This document shows positions 36,638-45,490 of a stretch of 47,256 nucleotides of DNA, in pieces; position 1 is the first letter of the stretch, and each line of letters opens with the position of its first letter. The translations under genes were made by a program, and so were the position numbers. Location of the stretch: positions 1-47,256 of the IMG/VR virus record IMGVR_UViG_3300044712_000335; one strand, given 5' to 3'. This stretch comes from a virus. The notes under the pieces were generated by a model. That model had not been told where the DNA came from. It searched no databases and was given only the letters and a program-made list of their open reading frames with translations.

Positions 36638-37525
36638 ATGCCGAAGATTAACCATCCTGCATACCAAAAAATAGTAGACATATCGTGCTATCCTGATCCA
36701 CTTGCTGTAAAAGAGCCTGCGCAAAACTACAGGTTGCTTAGCGAAGATGGTGATTTATGGTATACAGGACATCAAGGATTGGACGCATGGACTAATTGGC
36801 ATGCACCGATTTATGCGGTAGCAGATGGCGTTGGAGTTGATTGTGTTAATTGGGGCGATGCAACAGGTGCGTATGGCAGTTCTGGTAGTGGAACATATGT
36901 TTCTATTCAAACCAATGGGTGCGTTGGGTGTGTATCTGTAACGGCATACAAACATTTGTCGGTGAAAACAATAAATAACGGAGACGTAGTAACAAAAGGA
37001 CAGTTGATAGGATACCAAGGAGGGACTGGTAATGTGCCAGAGCATCTTCACTTCGATATCTTTATTGATGGTGTGCGGTATGATCCTGTTCCTTATTTGC
37101 AAGGCGATAAATCATTTCAGGTCATAAGGGGGAATAACCTAGTGAACATAGCAGTTTTTGCAAGATATAAATATGTCGATAGCGGTTGGCTGAACATTCG
37201 CTCTGAACCGTCTGCTTCGTCTGCTGATGTTGGCGATATCACACAAGGTAGCGAATTTGATGTCAATGCCCTGATGGATAATGAGGGTTATACATGGGGC
37301 AAGTTGTCTGATGGTCGTGGTTATGTAGCCATCTACAAGGGAGCAGACGCATGGTGCATCCCTATTGAAATGAATGATAATTCAGAAGCATTGGCTGTTG
37401 CAGAAGCGCAGATAGAAGTGCTTACATCGCAGAACGCCTTGCTTGAAAAAGAGAACACTGACTTGACAGCAGAGAATGACTTACTTGAACAGAAGATTGA
37501 TAACGCAATAGCCGAACTTTCATAA
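36638..37525 (+). CDS. M23 peptidase lysin with SH3 domain and C-terminal coiled coil
   Basis: A 295-residue protein. Residues 1-150 hold the M23 (LytM-type) zinc peptidase motifs H45-x-G-x-D49 (TGHQGLDAW) and HLH (VPEHLHFDI, His136/His138). Residues about 165-240 (YKYVDSGWLNIRSEPSASSA, WGKLSDGRGYVAIY) are an SH3_3 domain that binds cell-wall peptides. The last 45 residues are a coiled coil (ALLEKENTDLTAENDLLEQK). It cleaves cross-bridges in peptidoglycan. Position among tail genes makes a virion-bound lysin as likely as the endolysin; no signal peptide is seen. Confidence 0.88.
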   Translation: MPKINHPAYQKIVDISCYPDPLAVKEPAQNYRLLSEDGDLWYTGHQGLDAWTNWHAPIYAVADGVGVDCVNWGDATGAYGSSGSGTYVSIQTNGCVGCVSVTAYKHLSVKTINNGDVVTKGQLIGYQGGTGNVPEHLHFDIFIDGVRYDPVPYLQGDKSFQVIRGNNLVNIAVFARYKYVDSGWLNIRSEPSASSADVGDITQGSEFDVNALMDNEGYTWGKLSDGRGYVAIYKGADAWCIPIEMNDNSEALAVAEAQIEVLTSQNALLEKENTDLTAENDLLEQKIDNAIAELS

Positions 37526-37537
37526 GGGGTGTAGTCA

Positions 37538-38221
37538 ATGACACTTGCGGAACTTGTAACTGAAATGTCAAGGGAATATCCAACTACGGTTGAGGTGAAC
37601 ACAAGAGTAGCCTTTCTTAATCAGGCATTGCTTGAAATGGAAGATTACTTCGACAATTTTGCTTTGGCTACATTTACAACCGTAGCGGATCAGGATGAAT
37701 ATTCTTTTCCAACCGGAATAGAAGATATTTCACAGATAGTGTCATTTGGCGTTTCAAATAAGGCTACTCCCAGTGATAGATATGATTACACGCAGTATCA
37801 CCCATCAACATTCTTGGATTATTCGCAAAATGGTAATTGCTACTATCAACTTACCAACTCCGCAGGAACGAAAAAACTTATTCTTTATCCTGTTCCAACT
37901 GTTACTGGAAATAAAGTAAGCATTACCTACAAAAAGCACTTCACTACACTTGCTTGGACAAGCAACACGCTATCTCCTGAATTTGATTCAAGGTATCATA
38001 TCCTACTTGTTTACTATGCTAATCACATGATAGCAACAACTGGACATTCTCCTGACACTATGCAGGCAGACATGTTTATGCAGAAATGGCTGAGCGGATT
38101 GCAGGATGTTATAGAAAAGAAAGCAAAAGAATCCGTTACCCATCCTAAAAAACGTAGGGATAATCAACAATGGCATGGTGGTAAGATTCATACGTCAGGA
38201 ACAACGGTGGTAGTTCCATGA
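37538..38221 (+). CDS. Tail tubular protein A / head-tail adaptor-like (227 aa)
   Basis: A 227-residue protein (MTLAELVTEMSREYPTTVEV at its start). The pattern (LNQALLEMEDYFDNFALATF, EYSFPTGIEDISQIVSFGVS, LYPVPTVTGNKVSITYKKHF) follows the T7 gp11/P22 gp4-like adaptor family, which sits below the portal in short-tailed phages. It overlaps the following gene by ATGA. A podovirus-type particle is suggested mainly by this and the next gene. Confidence 0.75.
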   Translation: MTLAELVTEMSREYPTTVEVNTRVAFLNQALLEMEDYFDNFALATFTTVADQDEYSFPTGIEDISQIVSFGVSNKATPSDRYDYTQYHPSTFLDYSQNGNCYYQLTNSAGTKKLILYPVPTVTGNKVSITYKKHFTTLAWTSNTLSPEFDSRYHILLVYYANHMIATTGHSPDTMQADMFMQKWLSGLQDVIEKKAKESVTHPKKRRDNQQWHGGKIHTSGTTVVVP

Positions 38222-40020
38222 GGAATAAATCTCTTTATGGTAGGGTGAAACCTGTCGGACAAAGCGAAATAGTGATAAACAACTTTGGCGGTGGTGTTGA
38301 TGAATATACACCGCCTATTTCCATTGGCGATAATCAACTGTCATCTGGACTTGATTATATCAGTAGGGATGGTGTGTGCCTTAAACATTGGAAAGAAACC
38401 GACAATACAGACAAATACACATTTAGCGGTTCTGGCGTTATGGTTACTTGGAGTGGAACATCTAGTGGTATATTCCCTATGTTGGCATCCATTACTACTC
38501 CATTCCATGCTACTGTTCTTGATGGTACTGCCGCTGACTATTCACTTGCATCATATAATTTTATAGCCTTGCCCGAAACCTCCGGTGCTTTGGAATATAT
38601 CACGCAAGCCGAAACGTACAGCGTGTATTGGTCTACAAGCATGAATATCCTTATTATTCAAGCGCAGACAAGCAAAACGCTTTCCACTGTAACATTGCCT
38701 ACAAATGTATATCCTAGAGATGTAATAGCAAATAAGACTAGATTGTACTTAATTGATACGCACAACACACTTTGGTGGAGTGAAGCCGGAGATTATACAG
38801 CTTGGTATGGTACTACGCCATCCGGCGAATATGTAGCAGAAGATTCAGGTTATTGGTTTATCGATTCACATGATTCAATCAATCGCATCTGCTCATTCAA
38901 GGATAACATTTATATTTATGGTGATAGCTCGATCTACTTATTCAGTGGATATTCGCCTGAAACATTCTCGCTAAATCGCATGTTTGTTGATATAGGAACA
39001 TATGGATACACATATCGTTCATTGACAAAAGACGCAAATTTTATGTACTTCACATACAAGAGCAAAGTTTATGCCTATGACGGAAGCTCAAACTTTCCAA
39101 ACCTTATATCCGAACCTGTCATTGCAAACAAGAATTATGTCAATGGAATCGCATCTGGTGTAAAGCCTTGGAATGAAACATATTACACTACGGCATCCGT
39201 TCTGTCTGTGTATGCTGACGAAGATTATCTTTATTGGTATCCATTCTACAACCCATACGTTGCAGGAATGAATAGCGGAAGTGTTTATCCGATTCTTATG
39301 AGAATAGGTGTGTTTGATACAAAGCGCAAGACATGGTGGAAGATATCTGGATTCAGCGAAGCATACAATTTCCTGACATCTGTACATGCGTTGGTATCAC
39401 ATCAATATTTGTTTCCTGCACCGGAAGCAACTGGAACATATTGGGGAATAGGAACACATACAACACAGACAAATGCACAAACCCCATACAATCGCGTCCG
39501 AAAACTTCAGCCTTGGATTTCTACTGAATACTTCAAAACAAAAGCATTTGCACAGCGTCCGTCTGAAAACATGTTGCTTACGGATGTTTACCTTACGCTT
39601 CGTACAACCAAATACAATGGCGATGCGGATTACCAATCGGGGCGTGTCGATGTTCAACTTGTAGAAGCAAACATGGATACAACTTTTGACGATGTGCTTA
39701 ATACTCTTTACTTTAAAACATATCAACTGTATGGCATGCAGGATTTTAATAGCGGTTGGGATTATTCGGATTATCAGAATATGTTTATAACCTTGCACAT
39801 CCCTGTTGAAAACCGAATGAATATCATGTACCAGAACATGGGTGATGGTGATGAACAAATAACTGATGGAATGTTTGATACATACCAATCGACCGGAACG
39901 AGCGCACCAGCATTTTTGCCTACGCCTTATATCAAATTGATGGTTCGATTCTATACAGACAAGGATTTTGAACTTCATCGCATGGAACTCAAATATAGGG
40001 TAAAGGGGGCATCCAGATAA
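38218..40020 (+). CDS. Tail tubular protein B / nozzle-like (600 aa)
   Basis: A 600-residue protein rich in beta strands. It starts RNKSLYGRVKPVGQSEIVIN, then NNFGGGVDEYTPPISIGDNQ, and contains propeller-like blocks (RLYLIDTHNTLWWSEAGDYT, FKDNIYIYGDSSIYLFSGYS). This is the layout of tail nozzle proteins such as T7 gp12. It should form the tube attached to the adaptor. It overlaps both neighbours (ATGA; TAATG), so tail genes are tightly coupled. Confidence 0.75.
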   Translation: MRNKSLYGRVKPVGQSEIVINNFGGGVDEYTPPISIGDNQLSSGLDYISRDGVCLKHWKETDNTDKYTFSGSGVMVTWSGTSSGIFPMLASITTPFHATVLDGTAADYSLASYNFIALPETSGALEYITQAETYSVYWSTSMNILIIQAQTSKTLSTVTLPTNVYPRDVIANKTRLYLIDTHNTLWWSEAGDYTAWYGTTPSGEYVAEDSGYWFIDSHDSINRICSFKDNIYIYGDSSIYLFSGYSPETFSLNRMFVDIGTYGYTYRSLTKDANFMYFTYKSKVYAYDGSSNFPNLISEPVIANKNYVNGIASGVKPWNETYYTTASVLSVYADEDYLYWYPFYNPYVAGMNSGSVYPILMRIGVFDTKRKTWWKISGFSEAYNFLTSVHALVSHQYLFPAPEATGTYWGIGTHTTQTNAQTPYNRVRKLQPWISTEYFKTKAFAQRPSENMLLTDVYLTLRTTKYNGDADYQSGRVDVQLVEANMDTTFDDVLNTLYFKTYQLYGMQDFNSGWDYSDYQNMFITLHIPVENRMNIMYQNMGDGDEQITDGMFDTYQSTGTSAPAFLPTPYIKLMVRFYTDKDFELHRMELKYRVKGASR

Positions 40021-42422
40021 TGCCAAGCGTTTATCCTACAAAGATTCAATTTAGAACGCTAGAAGAAGCGGCTTTCCAATATAATCGCCTAGTCGATTTG
40101 CTTAATAAAGATTTGTCCGTAGTGGTTATAGGCGGTGGAGTAGGCGATGTTAAGTCACCTATTGTTCCCGGTGTTATTGATAGTACAATCGTTGTGTATG
40201 ATGGTATTACTGGCAAGCGCATTAAGGCTTCTACCATCTATGCAAATTGGTTCGATCAATCCGTTACAAGCACATCATCCCCTACGTTTGTTAAGCCTAC
40301 TGTGAATGGAACACAATTCAATATTGCCGCTACTCCTGCTACAAATGCAGAGGGATTGCTTCAATGGAACGCTACTGATGGTACGCTTGATCTAGGAATG
40401 TCGGGCGGTGCTATCACACAACAAATTGGACAAGAACTATTCACTAAAGTTATCAATAAAACAGCGTCTACTATTGTCAATGGTTCTCCTGTTTATTTCG
40501 ACGGAAGATTGGGTTGGCGTCCTAAAATTAAATTAGCCAAGTCCGATGCAGAAGTAACATCTGCTGTTATGGGAATAACTACTCAAGACATAGCACCTGA
40601 TGCAGAGGGATATATTACTACCCTTGGCTATGTCAGACAAATTAAAACAGACTACGCTACTTGGGCAGAGGGGCAACCTTTGTATGTTTCTAAAACAACA
40701 GCAGGCGCATTGACTAATGTTGAGCCTACTGCACCGCATCATTCGGATATTGTTGGGTATGTCGGTGTAGTAGGTGGCGCAGGAATTGGAAGCATCCTAG
40801 TAAAACTTCAACATCATACCGACTTGGAACATATAACCAACGTTGACGGAAACCCATTTAACACTAATGGGCAGATACTTACATACAATAACGATACAGG
40901 AATACATACTGCTATGAGCCAATTCCCTGTGTCTAATCATTACACAGGATTCCCTAACCTTACAGATACAACGATTGGCTTTAATGATGGAACGTATACC
41001 CTTACTCTTACTGCATCAGCAAAGCCAATTTGGATTAACGGTATTGCATATACGATTGATACATTAACAAAGCAATTATCCGTAGCGCAAGAAGCAGTAA
41101 GTGGGTTGTATTGGTTTTGGTTGTCCGTGTCAGCTAATGTTATATCGTTAAATTGCCAAGTTGGTTCACCCGGATTTGATAAATGCCTTGTTGCTACTGT
41201 TTATTGGAATACGACTACGAACAAAGGGTTGATATCCGATGAACGGCATTACATGGGTAGAGATAAATGGATGCACGAATATCTGCACGAAACCGTTGGT
41301 GCTAGATATGCTAACGGTATGGCAGGAACATTTACCAATACAACATTCTCCATTGGTGCAGGCGAATTTTACGATGAAGATTTGGAACATAAATGGACTT
41401 CACCATTAACAACTGCTCATGTTCTATATCACAATGGTGATGCTGATTGGGTTTGGGATACACTTACTACGCCATATAAGGTAGTTAACCCCGGTGTAGA
41501 CAATAATTTACGGTATAACAATGGAACTGCACTTGCTACTGTTGCTAATAATAAATATGTTAATTCATGGTTCTTCGCAACAGGCGACGTAGCAAATCCT
41601 ATTGATATATTTATTGGAACGGCAGAATACATAACCATTGCTGATGCTCGTGCGGCTACACCTCCGTCATTCGGAGCGTTGATTTCCGCTGAAACAAAGT
41701 TAATATTCAAGGTTACATTTAAAAATAATGGTGGAACGCCTAATTACATCGAAGCAACTGATTATAGAACTGCATCTATTTTGCCTACCGGAAGTTATGT
41801 TGCTACATCACATAGCACATTGACCGATTTAACTTATGCAACATCAGGACATAGTGGATTTTTACCAGATACAGCTATTGATGATACTGCATATGGAGCA
41901 GGATGGAATGGCGATGTAACCCATGCACCTACAAAGAACGCTGTCTATGACAAAATAGAAACAATGACAAGCGCATCGGTGTCAGATGAAGCATATGGCG
42001 GTACATGGGATGGCATAACAACCGTAGCACCGTCAAAAAATGCTGTTTATGATGTTATCGCAAGCCTTGCAGGTGGACATCCCGATGTAACAATCGGTAG
42101 TCCTGCTAATGGATTGTCGGTTGATGGTAGTCAAGTACTATCGCTTGGACTTGCTTCAACATCAACGATAGGCGCATTGTCCGATACAGATTGGGATACA
42201 TTTAATGGCAAAGCCGATCATGGAATTGTCGCAGGGGGAACAACCGGACAAGCATTGGTTAAAAGTTCCAATACGGATTATGCGGTGGAATGGGCAGACG
42301 CAGGAAGTGGTGCTTGCACTCCTGATACAGGTGATACCGAAGTATTGCTTGATGTTATCCTTAATGGTGATCCCGGTGAAATTGAAATTGCACTTGCAGG
42401 AATATTGAATGGAGGTTCATAA
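40020..42422 (+). CDS. Tail fibre/spike protein (800 aa)
   Basis: An 800-residue beta-rich protein with low charge. The start (PSVYPTKIQFRTLEEAAFQY) is likely the tail-attachment domain. In the last third the repeat YGAGWNGDVTHAPTKNAVYD and YGGTWDGITTVAPSKNAVYD occurs twice, the fibre repeat found in many phage tail proteins. The end is a polar tail (VLLDVILNGDPGEIEIALAG). It is the first of two probable receptor-binding proteins. Confidence 0.78.
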   Translation: MPSVYPTKIQFRTLEEAAFQYNRLVDLLNKDLSVVVIGGGVGDVKSPIVPGVIDSTIVVYDGITGKRIKASTIYANWFDQSVTSTSSPTFVKPTVNGTQFNIAATPATNAEGLLQWNATDGTLDLGMSGGAITQQIGQELFTKVINKTASTIVNGSPVYFDGRLGWRPKIKLAKSDAEVTSAVMGITTQDIAPDAEGYITTLGYVRQIKTDYATWAEGQPLYVSKTTAGALTNVEPTAPHHSDIVGYVGVVGGAGIGSILVKLQHHTDLEHITNVDGNPFNTNGQILTYNNDTGIHTAMSQFPVSNHYTGFPNLTDTTIGFNDGTYTLTLTASAKPIWINGIAYTIDTLTKQLSVAQEAVSGLYWFWLSVSANVISLNCQVGSPGFDKCLVATVYWNTTTNKGLISDERHYMGRDKWMHEYLHETVGARYANGMAGTFTNTTFSIGAGEFYDEDLEHKWTSPLTTAHVLYHNGDADWVWDTLTTPYKVVNPGVDNNLRYNNGTALATVANNKYVNSWFFATGDVANPIDIFIGTAEYITIADARAATPPSFGALISAETKLIFKVTFKNNGGTPNYIEATDYRTASILPTGSYVATSHSTLTDLTYATSGHSGFLPDTAIDDTAYGAGWNGDVTHAPTKNAVYDKIETMTSASVSDEAYGGTWDGITTVAPSKNAVYDVIASLAGGHPDVTIGSPANGLSVDGSQVLSLGLASTSTIGALSDTDWDTFNGKADHGIVAGGTTGQALVKSSNTDYAVEWADAGSGACTPDTGDTEVLLDVILNGDPGEIEIALAGILNGGS

Positions 42423-43766
42423 ATGAGTGTAGCAACTTATACATCTGGAATATTAGCGCAGAAAAGCGCACTAGCAGACAACCTTGAAACAATGGGAAGA
42501 ACTGCAACGGTAGCTGAACCATTGGCTGATCTTGTAGCAAAGGTTCTTGACATATCGGATGATGCTGATGCCGCCGCAGGAAATATCCTTAATAGTAAAA
42601 CAGCATATGTGGGTGGTGCAAAGATCACAGGAACTATGCCTGTAAATAATTCCAATAATGTCGAAGTTACCGATATTGATGGAACGCTTATCCCTACTGG
42701 ATACTACAATGGTAGCGGTTCTGCCATTCTTTCTGCCACTGAAGCGGCAAAAGTTATTGCAGAAAACATCAAAGATGGCGTTACCATTCTTGGCGTATTA
42801 GGTACGTTGTCCGGTGCATCTATATTAACTGGAGATGCACTTGTTGGTGATGTGTTAGCAGGAAAAACCTTTTATAGTAATGATCCTGACACTCAATTAA
42901 CAGGAACAATGCCTGTCAACGAGGGTGATAATGCTTGTTCATCTTCTTCTGTAAGCGGTACTACGCTGAAACTTGTGGCACCTACCGGATTTTACGATGG
43001 AGATGATACCGTCACCATCACTGATGCGGATTTCGTAGCGGCTAACATTAAAAGTGGGGTGGATGTTTTAGGCATAACTGGAACACTTACTGCTGTTACA
43101 GACGATGACGCGTACACTGTTTCAATGTTGCACTTCGACGGCGCAAATAATGGAACGACTTTTACTGATGCAAAAGGGAAAACGTGGACAGGCGCAGGAA
43201 CTGCACAAACGTCAACCGTTGACAAAGTATACGGTACAGCAAGTTTGCTACTAGATGGGAATAGCGATTATATTTACACTGACGATTCAGACGATTTCTA
43301 TTTTTCCAACGGAGCCTTTACAATTGATTTTTGGGTTAAAAGAACGACAATAAGTGCAGGTATTTGGACAGTTTATCAACACGGTGCCGATGTGAACAAT
43401 CGTATTGTAATATATTTTAACAATCAGGATTTGGAATTTTATGCAATAACCAGTAGTTCGATAGTAGCATATTATTCTGCAACAGCGGTAGTTTCTTCAA
43501 CTTCACTTTGGTATCATATTGCAATAGTCAGAAGTGGCAGCAACTTTTATATGTTTGTAAATGGATTATCAAAAACCCTAACTGTTACTACTGCAATATC
43601 TACAAATTCACTCCCAAACATTTCAGCTCCAGTATACATAGGTGTAAGAAAATATCCCGGAACAGAAGATAGATACTACATAGGATATATTGATGAATTT
43701 AGAATATCTAAAGGTATTGCTCGGTGGACAGCTGATTTTGTTCCCGGTAGGGCATATGTAGTCTAA
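42423..43766 (+). CDS. Receptor-binding fibre with LamG/concanavalin-like domain (447 aa)
   Basis: A 447-residue protein. The N-terminal half has fibre repeats (NIKDGVTILGVLGTLSGASI and NIKSGVDVLGITGTLTA), in which DGVxxLGxxGT recurs. The C-terminal 210 residues (from SMLHFDGANNGTTFTDAKGK to IGYIDEFRISKGIARWTADF) match the LamG-type jelly-roll lectin fold, with GAFTIDFWVKRT and WYHIAIVRSGSNFYMFVNG. Such domains bind cell-surface glycans, so it probably determines host range. Confidence 0.85.
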   Translation: MSVATYTSGILAQKSALADNLETMGRTATVAEPLADLVAKVLDISDDADAAAGNILNSKTAYVGGAKITGTMPVNNSNNVEVTDIDGTLIPTGYYNGSGSAILSATEAAKVIAENIKDGVTILGVLGTLSGASILTGDALVGDVLAGKTFYSNDPDTQLTGTMPVNEGDNACSSSSVSGTTLKLVAPTGFYDGDDTVTITDADFVAANIKSGVDVLGITGTLTAVTDDDAYTVSMLHFDGANNGTTFTDAKGKTWTGAGTAQTSTVDKVYGTASLLLDGNSDYIYTDDSDDFYFSNGAFTIDFWVKRTTISAGIWTVYQHGADVNNRIVIYFNNQDLEFYAITSSSIVAYYSATAVVSSTSLWYHIAIVRSGSNFYMFVNGLSKTLTVTTAISTNSLPNISAPVYIGVRKYPGTEDRYYIGYIDEFRISKGIARWTADFVPGRAYVV

Positions 43767-43814
43767 TTCCTTACAATGTTACAATATATATAGGCACACG
43801 AAAGGGGCAATATT

Positions 43815-45470
43815 ATGCCAGTAAGAGAGAATGACATTCAGCGTTCAGGCGTAACCACTAATCCGGTTTTGCTTGATCCCTCTGTTTATCCGACAGAGAT
43901 TGACATATCTAGCACTGGCGGTGGCGCAAATCAGCAACAGACATATGTTGCCCCTCCGGAATCTACAATTACTACTGCATCAAATCCAGATATACAGCGT
44001 TCGGGTGTTGTAGGAACAAACCCTCCGGGTGGAACGCAAGCACCTACCGGAACTGTTAATATATCTGCAAGCGATTTCTACGATCCAAATTTTGGTGTAA
44101 AGCCAGATTCTGCGCCCAATTATCGCTATCCTACAATCGAAGAAGCACAACGCAGAGATAATGTCATTCAAGCAAACGCATATCAATCGCCTTATTCTGA
44201 ATATGATATTGCAATGCAAACCGATATCCCCGGCAAATCGCAGGAACAGATTCTAGCAGAAGAAGAAGCAAGGCTTAACAGGGTAAATGAACAAGCGTTC
44301 TTGATTGAGGATCAAGCTAGAAAAGTTAGGGAACTTGAACTGCTTGGCTTGCAAAACAAAGGTACAGGCACAGGTTCTGGTGGATATTCTGGTGTTGGCA
44401 TCAGTAATACAGGCGTAAGCGGTGGCGGTGGTGCTACAAGCGGTACTTCTGGTGGCGGTGGAACATCTGGTGGTGGCACTGGCGGTGTATCTACTGGCGG
44501 GTTGCCTAGTGGTGATGCTATTGTAAAGCAAGTATTGACAAATAAATTTGAGTACGATGTATCATCCGATCCCGATTACAAGATTGATGCTACTAACTTG
44601 GAAAATGAAGTAGCACAGAAGATGGTAGGGCGTGGTGGATTATGGTCATCTGTCACGCAGAACGCATTGCAGAATGGCTTGATTCTATTGCAAGCAAACT
44701 ATCGCAAACAAGCCTTGGAAGAATACAAGGAAAACCGCAATTTCATGATGCAAGTAGCATCCATGATGTACAATCGTGAAGATGAAGCGTGGTCACGCAA
44801 CATGCAGGTTCTGAAGTTCAATGCGGATAGAGAAGATGCGGCTTTCAGTAAGCAAATGCAGATAGAAAATCAGCGAATTGCACAAGCAAACGCACAGTTT
44901 AATCGTGAAATGGCTACTGCATCGGCTAAACAGAAAGCAGAAGCAAGTAGAATTGGAATGAACGCTAATACGCTTGCCGCAAGCTATTCGACATTCCAAA
45001 CCATGCAACAGAAATGGGCATCGTCCAACACCGCTACTGCTGAAATTGCTGAATACTTTGGTGTGGCACAAGGCACGAGATTGAACACATCATCTGGTGC
45101 TACCGCTGTTCAACGCATGAAAGCAAATTTCGATTCAGCACAGCAATCCATTATGGCGGCGGCTTACGAAAGTGGACAAGATGCAATTTACCTAGAGGGA
45201 TTGCAAGGAGATTACTTCATGGGCAATCCTGATACTACTACTGTTGATCCGTCCAAACTTCCATTCATTACTGAAATAGCTACTCCTGCACAGGCACAAG
45301 AGTATAATAGATTGAGAAGCAAAGCGTTGACAGACGATCTTGGCGAAATAGCCAACACGCTTCAAGACATGACTTCTAGGGCAAGTTTGTATATTCAGAA
45401 TCTTGGTGCTGATGCGTATAGAAAACTATACTATGAAATCCAGAACATAGAACAAAACAAGGCGAAGTGA
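43815..45470 (+). CDS. Ejection/internal virion-like protein with Gly-rich linker (551 aa)
   Basis: A 551-residue protein. The N-terminal 200 residues are disordered and proline/threonine-rich, with a duplicated motif (NDIQRSGV at residue 6, PDIQRSGV at residue 57). A long Gly/Ser linker (about 183-233) follows. The rest is helical with a coiled-coil region (MQVLKFNADREDAAFSKQMQ, NQRIAQANAQFNREMATASA). It lies before the giant polyvalent protein and, like it, is probably packaged in the head and injected. No catalytic motif is seen. Confidence 0.65.
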   Translation: MPVRENDIQRSGVTTNPVLLDPSVYPTEIDISSTGGGANQQQTYVAPPESTITTASNPDIQRSGVVGTNPPGGTQAPTGTVNISASDFYDPNFGVKPDSAPNYRYPTIEEAQRRDNVIQANAYQSPYSEYDIAMQTDIPGKSQEQILAEEEARLNRVNEQAFLIEDQARKVRELELLGLQNKGTGTGSGGYSGVGISNTGVSGGGGATSGTSGGGGTSGGGTGGVSTGGLPSGDAIVKQVLTNKFEYDVSSDPDYKIDATNLENEVAQKMVGRGGLWSSVTQNALQNGLILLQANYRKQALEEYKENRNFMMQVASMMYNREDEAWSRNMQVLKFNADREDAAFSKQMQIENQRIAQANAQFNREMATASAKQKAEASRIGMNANTLAASYSTFQTMQQKWASSNTATAEIAEYFGVAQGTRLNTSSGATAVQRMKANFDSAQQSIMAAAYESGQDAIYLEGLQGDYFMGNPDTTTVDPSKLPFITEIATPAQAQEYNRLRSKALTDDLGEIANTLQDMTSRASLYIQNLGADAYRKLYYEIQNIEQNKAK

Positions 45471-45490
45471 AGTTCATAAGGAGAACATAG

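Noticed and set aside
42423-43766. Diversity-generating retroelement target in the LamG fibre
   Set aside because: No reverse transcriptase, template repeat or adenine-rich variable region was found on the circle.
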